From NCBI RefSeq assembly GCF_034190915.1, contig NW_026947489.1:54622001-54686000 (forward strand): DNA of 64,000 nt, given 5' to 3'. Below, piece after piece: positions 11,041 to 25,610 of this stretch; within the stretch, counting starts at the first letter, position 1; the number at the start of each line of letters is the position of its first letter. Position numbers and translations under genes: made by a program. The stretch is from Cavia porcellus (taxonomy: Eukaryota > Chordata > Mammalia > Rodentia > Caviidae). A model generated the notes under the pieces. It saw only the letters and a program-made list of their open reading frames with translations, did no database searches and was not told the origin of the DNA.

Positions 11041-11440
11041 ATTTACAAATAACAAAATGATGTGGAAGCTATATTTAATGGGAGAGTACTCAGCTATACA
11101 GAAGTATGAATTTAGTACAATTGTGGGGAAAGAGATAACCTTGAACACATAATGTTAAGTGAAATCTATCAGATATACAAGTTTAAATGTCATATGATTT
11201 CCCTCAGTTGAGTAATTCAAATTAAAAATACAAGTGAAAGATTAATAAAAGCGAGATAGATCTTTTGCAAACGGGAAGTGAATAAGAGTTGGAGGATGTG
11301 GAGTGGGAAAGAGGGAACAGACCATGAAAAGATGTAAGATACACTGTGTACGCATACCAGCTATCCTCAATGGATATAACCCTTTTATGACCCAAACATA
11401 AAGTAAAAAAAAAAAAAATAAATAAAGAATAAAAATGAGG
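11041..11440 (+). mobile_element. L1 3' end with poly-A, sense
   Basis: It contains the end-of-ORF2/3'UTR pattern: CATAATGTTAAGTGAAAT, CATATGATTTCCCTCA, a G-rich GAGTTGGAGGATGTGGAGTGGG block, ACTGTGTACGCATACCAG, then AAGTAAAAAAAAAAAAAATAAATAAAG. This is typical of a 5'-truncated L1. Confidence 0.72.
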
Positions 11441-14400
11441 AAAAGGAATCTAGAGATTGGAAGTTTGACATTTGTTTGTTACATATGAAAAGTGTTACCC
11501 TCTACTGAAAAATGGAACTGGCTATCAGTAGGTGCTAAACACAAGTATCTAAGGTGTTTTAAATTTGTCTACAAATAACAAATTAAGACTGCAACTGCTT
11601 TTAGCCCTGGGCTTCTATGCAGTCTCATTCTAGTCCAGACTTCCGCAATCTTTTCCATGGAGCTTTAAACTAACTGTTTATTGGGCTTGTCTTCAATGTC
11701 CCCTTTCTACGTTATATTGCACATCATTCATTCCTTCGAATCCTAAACTATGTGTATATCAAGTACCTTTATTTAATTAAGACCCATCAGTTTTTCTCCA
11801 TGGCTCTCCAACAATCTACTCTCTATCACAATTAATTAAAACATTTCTGTTAGGGGTATGATAATACAGCTCCACCAAGAATTTGTCATATGGTCTGACT
11901 ATTTTTCTTATGAGTCAAGTTCACACACTTTTGTGGAGAGGTCTACACGTTAGTATACAATTTCCCACAAATATCATTTATTACAATTCTACTTCTAAAT
12001 ATAAGGGCTTAATCAAATGGCATGGTTCATTACTGAAGGCAGTTAATAAATATATACTAAATGAATAAACAAAGCAGTACTCCCCAAGCAAATTCCTAAT
12101 GTCATAATAAAATAAATCATAATAAATATAAATCTCTATAATCTGAACTCAATCCCTTGTTCATAAAGGTAATAACCATTAGTGTCAGTGTTTTCATTTG
12201 CAAATAATGCAAGACAACACAAAATGTCTTACTATATAACACTAAAAAATCAATGGTTTTGTGTTGTAGTAACACAGATGTAACAGTGTCAGGATGAAGA
12301 AGCTACAGTTCTATTTTGGGTAGTATATATTTCTGGCTATAACAAAAACTCTGCATTATTTTTATCCATATTGGGAGTTTACTTATTTTCTGATGAAAAT
12401 ATTTGTGTTGGTGGCCCAGGGTGGATTCTACCTAGAACTCAGACTCCTTACCTACTTTACTTTGCCAAAATCTTGTGTTGGGCTGTGGCTGCAGGTTCAT
12501 TTCAAAAAGAGATTGGGAGGAAAGAAAAAGGAGAAACAGCGCAGGCACCTTCCCTTTCAGACTAAATCCAGACAGTGCATATAACACTTGCATTGCCTTG
12601 AACTTAGACACAGGGTCCCCTAACTTAGAGCAAGTCTGGGAAACATTATCTTCAGCTGGTGGATCTACATCAAAGGAGATTGTAGATTTAAAGAAGCAAC
12701 ACAAAATAGCTTAATTGCTTTGTTCAGAAGGATTGCTCTTTCCTTTTTGTCTCTTGAAAATAGGTGATCTCATATGACAACAAGAAGAGGCGGGACACCG
12801 GACCAGGTTCTCAGGTCGCACAAATACGGGCTTTTCCATAACCCTACAGCAATGCAGATCACCTTAATTCCATACCAGTGCTGTAAATATCAGGCATATA
12901 TAAAAATCTAACTTCTAAGTAAATTTCCCAAATAAATATAGTCTCTGGAAGCAAAACTTGCCTTTTTCTTTGCTTCTCCAGAGGTTATTGTCAGTATCTT
13001 GCCTGGAGCAGAGACACACTGATTAAAAAGAACTTGGTTATTTATTTAAGCTCAATACAGTTTAACTGGGGGACAGGTGAAAGGATTAGTGATGTTACAG
13101 ATTCTTCTATAAGCATTTATCTTCTGTGAGCACACAACTTCCTTAAAGATCTTTTACTCATAAAAAGATGGAGGATATATTGTAGAAGTACAACTTTAAG
13201 TAAATTAACAAAGTAAGATAAAGTGATCTCTGTTTTACTGTAATAAAAATTATGTATGAAGCAGAAAACTCAAGGTAAGAGGCTTATGCTGTGAAACCTA
13301 AAGTAATGATTATTATACACAATATGGAAATGTGTAATTGCTGAATAGATGTGGATAGAAGATACTGGATTATTTTTAATGCAAAGTTTGGGTATAATGT
13401 AGTAGGTATGATAAATATCTCTGCATTTAAGTATTTCCATAAATAAATGCTTGCTGAAGGAGCACCATCAATATAGCATTAATATTTCTATGATATTATA
13501 TTATGTGGTGATGAAATATTAAATTAATCTACAGAATTATGATTACTTCTTTATGTAATTTTCATTTGAGCAAGAGAAATATGAGGCAGCATCTACTGCA
13601 CAAAAAATATACCTTCAGATAAAATAGAAATCTAATTAGTATCAGAATAAAAGTACTAAAATATTGTTGCAATCAATATGGAAGGCAATGTAGATAAAAG
13701 CTCCACTGTGATTACAGAAATAGCTCTGAGGGCCAAGAGAATGAAAAATATCATTTAAAGATGCGAGTATTCTAAATGAGTTTCATATCCTAAGAAGCAA
13801 AAATAAAATTTGATGTGATACGAAGGGAAAAATCATAAATCTAGTTACTGAGACAGTAACTTATAAATCATTTAAGATAATTTTACAGTTGTGCACATAA
13901 CAATTTATCAGTAATCTAGAGCTGTATTTTCCTTTCTAAAGTTTAGATCAAGGCATATTTAATATCCAGGTATAAAATCTGCATTAATTTAAAAACTATT
14001 AGCTATCCTTGCTCTGGTACCTATATGAAATTTAAGCAGGGTAAACCCTGGCTGACTGAAAACACTAAACTTCAGGCTAAGGTGAAACAAAATTGCTTTT
14101 ATATGAACTGACCATATTCTGTGAACTACATGAATCTACAGTATGGTTTGCTTCAATATATTTGGTAAGAAAGAGTAAGCCATTATTAGATGTCACTCTA
14201 TGTAGCTCATAGACAGTATGACTGAAGAATACTGAATTTAAAAAGAATTACAGTAAAAATATACATTGCCATGAATCCCCCTCATAACACTACCCTTGCT
14301 TTGAATACACTAACCCCATCATTCTTACCACCTTGGGGAGCAGTTCAGAAAGTCCTCTTTGGTAAATAGCTTTAGTTGCACTGCCCAGACATCCTAAATC

Positions 14401-15226
14401 AATCCAAAGTGTCTACTTTCCATGGTCATTTTTCATTTGAGGAAGAGTTTAAAGACACACAGTGCCCAATCTGGCAAGTCAGGTTGGCGAGGATAAACCT
14501 TAATACCTTCACGGGCTGCCTTTTTGTGGACTATAACTTGGCAAATTGACTGTATTTTTTAAAATCACACCTTGTAATGACACTCACAAAAGAAGGCTTG
14601 TAGAACTCCTTCAGAAATTGGCAAGACTATAAGGATACATGTGTGTGGACAGAGGGGAGTATTTTGATGGGAATTAATGGCAATGTGTTCTTTACTGAAA
14701 TAATTTTTTAAATAAACATTCATCATTTATTTCCCTCAGTCTTTATACAGCAGTATGGGACTATGAAAAAAATAGTCATAAAAAAGACTAAACAGATTGA
14801 ACTTTTTCTTGCTATATTGGATAGCATATATGTGTCCCCTTCCCTCGTGCTTGGTCCTTTTTGGAATGTCTTCTCTTCCTCATGTCTTCATTCTGCACAA
14901 GACCCTCTGTTAAGAACTGTGTGGCCCTCACACATTCCTGTTACCCGTGGTCCTCCTACCAGTAACATGAGCATCCCCTGAGGACTTTTAGACTTTCAGA
15001 TGCTCAGATCCCACCCAGACTCCAATAACCACAGATTTCCTTTCAACAAGACTTTTAAGTGATTTTTGTGCACATAAAAATTTGAGAAATACTGTTTTTG
15101 AGTGTTAGGGGCAGATAAATGATAGCAAGTGAATTCTCATAAACACTCCACTGTTTTCATTGTTAATTGGAAACTGCTCTCATATCAGCATATTTTATTG
15201 AATTTTATTTAAAAGTACCATTTAAC
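11441..15226. other. Long unclassified intron stretch
   Basis: No exon or clear repeat was identified in about 3.8 kb. A small CpG-containing patch at 12788-12832 (AGGCGGGACACCGGACC) is richer in CpG than its surroundings. The remainder is AT-rich. Open frames near 12.4-12.7 kb on both strands are short and lack any domain. Confidence 0.45.
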
Positions 15227-15297
15227 TTTTTTTTCAGCAGTAGGGTTTGAAAACAGGGCCTTACAAAAGCACTCTATCACCAATCTACACTGTCAGC
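15227..15297 (-). repeat. ID SINE fragment, antisense
   Basis: The reversed ID order is seen: a T run, GCAGTAGGGTTTGAAAACAGGGCC, then AAGCACTCTATCACCAATCTACA, corresponding to the B box and A box of an old ID copy. Confidence 0.65.
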
Positions 15298-17440
15298 TGA
15301 CTTTAACTTTTAAACATTGTAAAGGGAAAAGAAAGAAAACCTTCAAAGTTCTTTAAAGATTGCCAGTGTGTTCACTTATACTGTCAGACTAACATTTTCT
15401 TCCGATTTGAAATTAGATTTTTTTCCTGCTGTCTTTCATTGTAATTAGTATCTATAAATTATGAGTGCTACAGTCAAATTGGGTATCATTTCCAATTTCT
15501 TATGCCTGCTAATTCTGATTTTCTGCATGCTTTGTAATAGAAATCAAGAACAACAATTTAAAAAATGGTATGGGTGAAATAAAGCTGCAGTTGCCACCCA
15601 GTAACCCTCAGCTGAATTTCTGGGTCCAGTCAAATAGCCCTGAGGTCTCTGCTGATTCATCATATGCTAAGTCATTGTTGTATATTCAAATTTTCAAAAT
15701 ACAGCTTTTGTTCACCTCATGGCTTTACGGTACAAGTAAGTTTCATTAGAAAAAAAATCCATTTGGATTCTAAAGCATTTTGAAAGGTCATAATCAGAAG
15801 GATGATTGGGACAGAAACAATCTCAGACTCCGGAGCAGTCTGGGCCCGGAGTAATTGCACACATAGCTGCTTCTCTACCAGCTTCTGCCCTGTCTGTCCC
15901 CAAGCCCGGTCAAGCGCTTCTGACGCAGAAAATTTTGCTTCATATTTTTTATGACTCAGACTTTTAAACTAGGACATGGGTTGCAGGAAACAAATTAGCC
16001 ATTTGCTTTGGCCTACTAAAAGAATTAGCTCATGAAGAGTATGCGTCTGGATTTAATACTGAAATTATAGGTGAAAATAATCTATCTGTGCTTCACATAG
16101 TGAAAGAGAAATTGCTTCTGAAATTACTATTAAGTCCACGGTGGCATAACTTTCTAGCATTCTACGCATCCTTGTCTTCACGAAATCCATTAATAGGCAT
16201 TTTCTGACTGTGTGCTAGATACCTTTTTATGCAAAGAACCAAAAGATAAACACAACTCACTACAGGAGTCTCCTGTTAGCTGCTTCAACAAATAATTACT
16301 AAGCAATGTGATAAGAGTGTATGGGTTACACACAAAAGATTCATTCTGTGGGAAGACAGGAGAAGAAATAAATGATTAGAAAGGCGACATTATGTTAATG
16401 CATGTTTTGTTTTGCTTAATAACTGGTCATCACAGCGAAAATACATGATGGCATGATATTAAGATTAGAAATCACTTTTGAACCAACTTAATTTGGAAAT
16501 AAAAATTCACACCATTATGAATTAGAGTGCTAATAATCGGAGTAAGAGTCAATTTTAAAGTATAAATGGAAGGAAACAAACAATAAAAACAAAATACTGA
16601 AACCCCATCTCAGTAAAAGTAGTCAATTTTCAGGGATTTAGAAATCCCTAAAACTTAATTTTATAAGTATCTGATTGTTCTCACTTAATAGCTATTTGGT
16701 TCTCCTATGTGTAAGAACCCAGCAATCTATTTATCATCAAAATATGGATTTTTCTGCTTGGTTCATTATTTAAAGCAATTTAGATTCCAACTTGGCTCCT
16801 CTTTGCTCCTCAGTACTATCCTACAAGACCTCCTCCTGAATTAATTGATATAATGAACTCATGTAGATAACTTTTCCTATTAGGCTGAGCTAATATTACC
16901 CCACAATCACTTAAAAAGTAAATAGATTACACAAAAACATATATTAACCACATGTCAAAATTAAGTATCAAGCATGTTTTAGTTTCCTGTGACTTTGGAG
17001 CATCAGTCCCTGGCTTCCTTTTAGGATGTGGAGAATGACAATTTTTGGATGTCAACACTTGCTATTGTGGCCAGGCTAGGAGTCCACATAGTGTGGTGAT
17101 TATGGAAAGAGACCCTGATCACAAAGGGCCACATATAACGCGATTGTCCTCCCTTCCCATAACTTTTTGTCCTGGCTCCACCAGTACCACTTTTCAACAC
17201 TTTATACAACATGTTTTAAGAGCCAAGTATACTTTTATGCTCCAAACTTTATTAAACCTCTACTCAAAGCTATCCTAGTATGCAAATTTCTGTAGCATTT
17301 CATTTTGCTTTTAAAATTCATCAGATTCTTTCTGGTGTTATATTTGGCTGGACTCTCACCCTCCACCCTCACTTCTTTCTACCTTGTAGATAGATAAGGT
17401 AATGGATGTGGACCATTTCTGTAACCTTCATTCTCCAAAA
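15298..17440. other. Repeat-poor intron upstream of the exon
   Basis: About 2.1 kb without a recognised transposon. The portion 15400-16100 has TAATTA-type sites and a small CpG-containing block at 15830-15925 (CTCCGGAGCAG, GGGCCCGGAG, CAAGCCCGGTCAAGCGC). A lack of repeats together with retained CpG could mean a conserved non-coding element, but conservation cannot be judged here. Confidence 0.35.
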
Positions 17441-17842
17441 CCAAATTACATAAAATCTTCATGTCTGTTAAACACAGGATAAAATTTTCCATCTCTCAGG
17501 ATAATCTGAGATCATGCCTTTGTTTATACTATGCTTCAGCCCATCAGAACTTTCTGTCCCATATTCTCCTTCTACAGCCCTGCTCATTCAATAAAGCTCA
17601 ATCTAAAAGCTTGTAATTATCCCTGAAATCTACATAAGAGCTCTCACATGAAATTCCACAGTATATGTTGTCCAGGAACTATGCCACTTTCCATTTCTGC
17701 CTGCCTGTGCGATTCTCATGTACAATATGTCTACCTTCCTGAGTGATAAGCTTTTCAAAAATTATACATCCCATATTATTCATCTTTTATCCTACATAAT
17801 TCTGCACATACTGCAGGAGTTCAATAAATGCTTGTTATGGTT
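17441..17842 (+). repeat. L2 LINE 3' end
   Basis: The L2 3' terminus is clear: TGCAGGAGTTCAATAAATGCTTGTTATGG matches 'aggtgctcaataaatgcttgttgaatg'. It is preceded by L2-like pyrimidine-rich clauses such as CATTTCTGCCTGCCTGTGCG. Confidence 0.7.
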
Positions 17843-18465
17843 GTAAAATTTATGAGGAACTGTGGCAGAATGGAACACTTATGTAGAATCAACAGGCTGC
17901 ATGTCACACTGACCTGTATGCTGCTACCGCATATTTTTGGCATGGCTGATGGTAAATAGAGACTAGGAGATGGAGAATGCAGAAAGATGAAACCAGCTCT
18001 ATCAGATTTTGTAGCAGGAAGCAACTAGGGCATTGTGATTAATGATTTTCACACAAGATAGTTCTCTCTCCATCCATTGCCTATGACTCACTATTATGGA
18101 TTATGCTATTTTAATTTGAGTGAACTTCTTTATTTTATAGTTTCCTAATAAAATCTAGACAGCCTCTGTGAAAACCAATAGCAACTAATGCTTTCTTTTG
18201 AAAATTTGTGAGCATTTTAACCAAGAAAAGTTAGAGAGGGAAAGTTGGATGGAGGAATTGAAAGAAGACACAAGGAAATGGGAACATGAGAAAGAGTTTG
18301 CACCATTAATATAGGATGCTCCAGAACAAATTTCAACTTGGTATTGCTAGGGCACAAGTTATGGAACTGGAAGATGTGGTACGGATATATGTAATTGACT
18401 TTAGTGGCCCTCCATTTTCTGCCTAATTATTTCATAAACTTTGTCTCCAAGCCTAATGCAGTGAT
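17843..18465. other. Unclassified intron
   Basis: No exon or assignable repeat is visible. A purine-rich part lies at 18225-18300. Confidence 0.4.
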
Positions 18466-18960
18466 CATACACATTGGAAACCGCATGGGTAGAACTAGAG
18501 AGCCTCTCGTTAAATGAAATAAAAAGCAGAGAGAGTCAACTACTTCAAGATCTTGCTCATAGACAGCAACTAGGAGAGTAGATCTCACAGAAAGTGAAAT
18601 GAGAACAGGATTATCAGAGGCTTGAGGGTGGGGAAGTAAGGATGGAAAGAAGTTTCATTGGACACCAAGGTCCATCAGATAGGAATGGAAAGTTCAGGTG
18701 TTATGCTGCATAGGAGGACGGGTGACTGTAGATAATATCTATGCATTGTGTGTTTTAAAAACTAGAAGAAATGAAAGAATTTTTAATATTTTTACCATAA
18801 GAAAGTGATGTGTTTGAAGAGATAGATGTTTAACTAGATTTAGACATTATGCAATACAAACATATATAAAAACATCACATAGCACACACAGATAAGTGCA
18901 GTTGTTATGTTTTGATGTGATGGTTTAAAACTAAATGTAATTTTAAATTAAAATATTTTT
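18466..18960 (+). mobile_element. Old L1 (L1M-type) 3'UTR, sense
   Basis: Order of motifs: CTCGTTAAATGAAATAAAAAGCAGAGAG, TCTTGCTCATAGACAG, ATTATCAGAGGCTTGAGGGTGGGGAAG, GGTGACTGTAGATAATATC, then GATAGATGTTTAACTAGATTTAGACATTATGC and ATAAGTGCAGTTGTTATG. These follow the L1M 3' consensus ('ggttaccagaggctggg ... gggtgactatagttaacaat'). Confidence 0.72.
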
Positions 18961-21591
<2,631 letters not shown>

Positions 21592-21602
21592 ATACTATCT
21601 TT

Positions 21603-21706
21603 GTGGGATTTAGCTCAGCGGCATAAGCGCCTGTCTTGCAAGCAGGGAGTCGTGAGTTTGATCCCTGGTACCGATAAAAAGGAAAAAAGACAAAAAAAAA
21701 AAAAAA
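21603..21706 (+). repeat. Young ID SINE with target-site duplication
   Basis: A near-consensus squirrel ID: GGGATTTAGCTCAG A box, body, TGAGTTTGATCCCTGGTACC B box, then GATAAAAAGGAAAAAAGAC and poly-A. The flanks ATACTATCTTT (21592-21602) and ATGCTATCTTT (21707-21717) form an 11-bp target-site duplication with one mismatch. The head is slightly shortened. Confidence 0.94.
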
Positions 21707-21717
21707 ATGCTATCTTT

Positions 21718-22264
21718 ATTAGATAATGAAAACCTGATCCCTCGATACTTCCCCTAAATAAGGTACTGAATGTCAGGCATGGGCCTACGTGGAGGTTAAA
21801 AGGCCACACTGCATAATTGAGGAAAGGGCTTTGTTCTAAGGAATTTCCCCCGTAGCTTATTTAAGGGATATATTTCCCTAGAAAAAAGTGTGACACATCT
21901 CTTAGTACTCTCCTGGACTAGGCAAAAATTGAGAGCGCCTGGCACAGCCTCTAACATCATATCCAAAGACATAATGTGTGCCATCAAGTTCGACAAACAG
22001 AATTGAAAAATTCTACATCGGTGCAAAGTCAAAGGTCGCATTCAAAGCAAAGGCACTGGTATGGAAGCATCTGTGGTGCTGCTGTGAGGACGCGTGCTAT
22101 ATACCTGGCTTCTTCCCTAGAGCTCTCTGTACTTCCATTGGCTGAGGCTCGCTGACAGCTCTTAAATGTCAGCAACTTCATCAGCTAGGAGCTCAGGTTG
22201 CCTATTCTGTTTTTGTTTTGTTTGTTTTGTTTTTGTGGTGTTTAACCTTGTTAGTGTTATACGT
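21718..22264. other. Unclassified intron
   Basis: No gene. A TTTTGTTTTGTTTG-rich stretch at 22209-22234 could be a reversed A-rich SINE tail, but no SINE body follows. CpG-containing DNA at 22085-22150 was not assigned. Confidence 0.4.
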
Positions 22265-22470
22265 GAACACCACAATCAGAAAGTCCAAACTGTTTCAAAA
22301 TATGAAGCTTTTCAGTACTAGCATGGCAACTCAAATTTTAGAGTCCAGAGTCTTTTAGATTTTCCTTTTTTGGATTAGGGATGTACAACCAGGAAAGTCT
22401 ACACAAATATCCAAAAGCTGAAAAACCGAAATCTAAAACAGTTCTCACCCTAACTATTTTGGGTGAGTGA
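22265..22470. mobile_element. Tigger/MER2-like DNA transposon fossil
   Basis: The MER2 phrases are recognisable: TTTTTTGGATTAGGGATGTACAACC, AAGTCTACACAAATATCCAAAAGCTG, GAAAAACCGAAATCTAAAACAGTTCTC and ACTATTTTGGGTGAG. They correspond to 'ggattagggatgctcaacctgt ... ccgaaatccgaaacacttctgg'. It is non-autonomous and heavily mutated. Confidence 0.68.
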
Positions 22471-22744
22471 TACCACCAAGTTATGTTAAATATTTTAGCT
22501 CATTACTTATTGCAAAAGACCAAGAATTCCTTTTGAACAAAGTTTTCTATTTTTAAAGTTATTTTCTTAAAAAAACAGTGCAGGCAAATGAAATCTAAAG
22601 TTTAGTATAACTAAATATAGACCTTCAAGCATTATATTTAGGCTGCAACACATTTCAGCTCATTTGCTATACTGGTCCAGGCTTGGGCAGGATGAGATAA
22701 CAATTTTCTGACTGATGTGCATTCTAGCCAGGTGAACCACGGAT

Positions 22745-22938
22745 ATGTTTTTTGTTAGATCACACTGCCTAGCCTGGGTTCTGCTACTTAGTACCATACC
22801 TCCGGTCACTTAAACTGTCTGGGCTTTAGTTTCCACCTTTATGAAATGGATCCAGTGCTAGTGTCCACCTCAAGAAGCCACAGTGAGATTAACAGCAATG
22901 ATTTAAAGAAGGTTCGGTGAAGGACTTCACTGTAGATT
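22745..22938 (+). repeat. MIR SINE
   Basis: A good MIR: AGCCTGGGTTCTGCTACTTAGTACC, GGTCACTTAAACTGTCTGGGC, TTTAGTTTCCACCTTTATGAAATGGATCC, then CCACCTCAAGAAGCCACAGTGAGATTAA. All follow the MIR consensus in order. Confidence 0.88.
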
Positions 22939-25219
22939 GCACTTGCTACATTTTTAACATGTCATGCCTTTCAGCTGCAATTGCACCATTGCCTCACTGC
23001 TCTGAACTTCCACACCAATAATTGTTGTATCACACAATGTATCACTTAATTTCCCATCATCATCCACTGCTTGCTACTATTTCCATAGCAGATCTGGGCT
23101 TGAAGGCTACGACTGGCTCCTGTAGCACATCCTTTCAGAAGAATTGAGCAGCATTAGAGACAATCTGGATGCTCCTAAGACATGTATCTAATTGTTTGTT
23201 TATATATGCAGATTTTCAAGTAAGTTGTGCACAGAATGGACCCCACTCCTCTAAAGATCAGCATGTCATCCTTTGATGAGGAGGTTCCATCAAGAAAGCC
23301 AAAGATAACTGTTGGCTGTCCATTTCCTAGGAAAGGGCAAGCCAGGTTGCATTGTCCAAAAGAGTGTTTCTGTAACAAGATGAAAATATAAGACATTTTT
23401 GCAGTGTTAAAAATTCTTAGGCAGTTACTGTATTCTCAGTGAGTTTCTAAGGACTGCATAGTAGTATATCTAAATATAAAAACCTGACAAAAAGAATAAA
23501 ACAGCAGTTTCCTTTGAAATTGTTTTTTGTTAATACACTAACTTATCAGTGCTTAACCCTCCCAGGAGCATAGGATTGCTTCTCTTGTGAGCAAAACTTC
23601 ATGTTTGGAGTGACAGCCTTTCCTTTTAGATGTAGTAAGATACTTTCTGTTGTCTCCAACCTGACTTTTCAACACTGCAAATGTTCTTTACAGTGTAATT
23701 ATCATCTCATTTTCCCCCACATGTGTTCCTTTTACTTTCATAATCGAGGCCTGTGCATAAATTAAATCTAGGCACTTATCCCATATCTCAGGGCTTCCTG
23801 GATATTTTATTTTTATTTTCCTTAATACAGGGGTACTTCAGTTTACAATTTGTTTTACAATTTCGGGGAATATGACTTCATTTCTGTTTGCATGAGGTGG
23901 ATGGCTGTGTTCATGTTTGTCATCTGATGTGGAGTTTGCAGATGGAAGCAAAATATGACTGAACACTTTTGTTTTTGAAGGGAATTGTTTGCAAACAGAA
24001 AGATTCATGACCAAAGTATTTCTTAATGTGGCTGCATTCCAGCTAAGACTTCAGTCATTCTTACATAAAATATTGCACTTGTGTAGAATTTCCCTAAACT
24101 TACCTACAACATCCTTGATGATATGATAACACAAGCAAGAAGGTAAAGGATAATGTTTTGGTAGATGGAAAATACAAGCAATGTTTGGGGATAGAAATTT
24201 ATAATAATTTTGCAATGCCACACATGCATCTCAGAGAAAATATTTCTCCAGGGATGTTTATTGCAAGAGAGAGCACACTCCATATATACAGGCATGACAC
24301 TTCTAGGAGAAAAACTAAATGACCTATAGGGATCTGTTTCAATTTTTAAATTACAGAATTCAGAAGTTCTACAATATTTAAGAAGAAACTGAGATTAATG
24401 TGACTCTACATTAGGATTAGATATAGAATGTATCCCAAAGACCTTATTGTAAACCCAAATATCGAGTTCAGTCATCCAAGTATTGTAATCCTTTTTCTAG
24501 TTTTCCTCACAACCCAAAAGGTTATATTTGTAATCACATTGAGAGGTCATTGGAATCCTAGCAAGATAATTCCAATCTACCACCACCAATGCAACCCATG
24601 GCGAGAGTAAAAACACCAAGACATTTTTCCAAGTTAAGGGCAGCCAAGGGGTCCTAAATCCAATCCTCATGAGAACATGTGGACAAAGGCCTGGATCCTA
24701 GGTCTCTCCCAGCATTTATTATCTTGTGAAGAAGAGGGATGGCTCAAGGATGTGTGACAGTGAGGATGGAGGGAATTATGTGAGTGACTTGAACTGTCTG
24801 GCCAGGTGCAAGATTGGTATCTCTGTAAATTGCAGAGATAAAGATATGCAGAAGGATCAATTTACATAATCCAATTAAGTTAACAGTGGAATTGTTGGGG
24901 GGGGGGGCTATGGTTTCCATTTCTGATATGCATACTCTTGTTCTCTGGGGAGTCATAGCCTCTTATCTTGAGGCTCATAGGCAGCTGACATTCCCCCAAG
25001 CGATTTGCTCTAACATCTCCCATGCTCAAACCTGTATTGTGGAGAACACTGTTCAAGGAAACAGCACCGTCTGATAATTATAGATTTTGCATATTAGCAC
25101 CTTGGCTAGCCTTATTTGCAATATTCAGAGGCAATTGAGGAGCTAAGGAAATACCCTAGCCAGCCTTTTACATATCAATATAAGGAAATGAGTCTCTAAG
25201 AAATCAAAGTCACAGTAAT
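22939..25219. other. Unclassified intron
   Basis: About 2.3 kb with no exon. A run of 11 G lies at 24897-24907. No transposon could be assigned. Confidence 0.45.
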
Positions 25220-25610
25220 TGTTTTGGATTCAATGAGAGTCACTGGAGTTGTCTCCCACAGACCTCAAAGGTGGAGCTTTAAGAAAGTGACTAGATCATT
25301 GCCCTATGCTGGTGCTATAACTGAGTGTGCTGCTAGGAGGTCGGGCCTGATTGGAGGAGGCAGTCACTAAGGGCGTGGCCTGGAAGGGTTTATCTCCCTC
25401 CCCAGCTTCTCCCTTGTCTCTGCTTCCTGACACTAAATTCTGAGCCCCATTCTTCCACAGCAGGCCCTTCCATGGTGGAAGCCAGTGAACATCCAAGCCA
25501 GTCAACTATGGACTATAACTTCTTGAACTATGAGCCAAAATAAACCTCTCCTCTTTTAAGTTACAGGTGTCAGTATTGTTTCTCTGAGATGGGCAAGTAA
25601 CTAAGATACT
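25220..25610 (+). mobile_element. MaLR-type solo LTR, sense
   Basis: Order of LTR features: TGTTTTGGATTCAATGAGAG start, GGTGGAGCTTTAAGAAAGTGACTAG, GGAGGAGGCAGTCACTAAGGGCGTGG, CCATGGTGGAAGCCAG, ACTATGAGCCAAAATAAACC (polyadenylation-signal region) and a TTACAGGTGTCAGT...AAGTAACTAAGATA end. No internal region or matching 5-bp target duplication was found. Confidence 0.75.
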
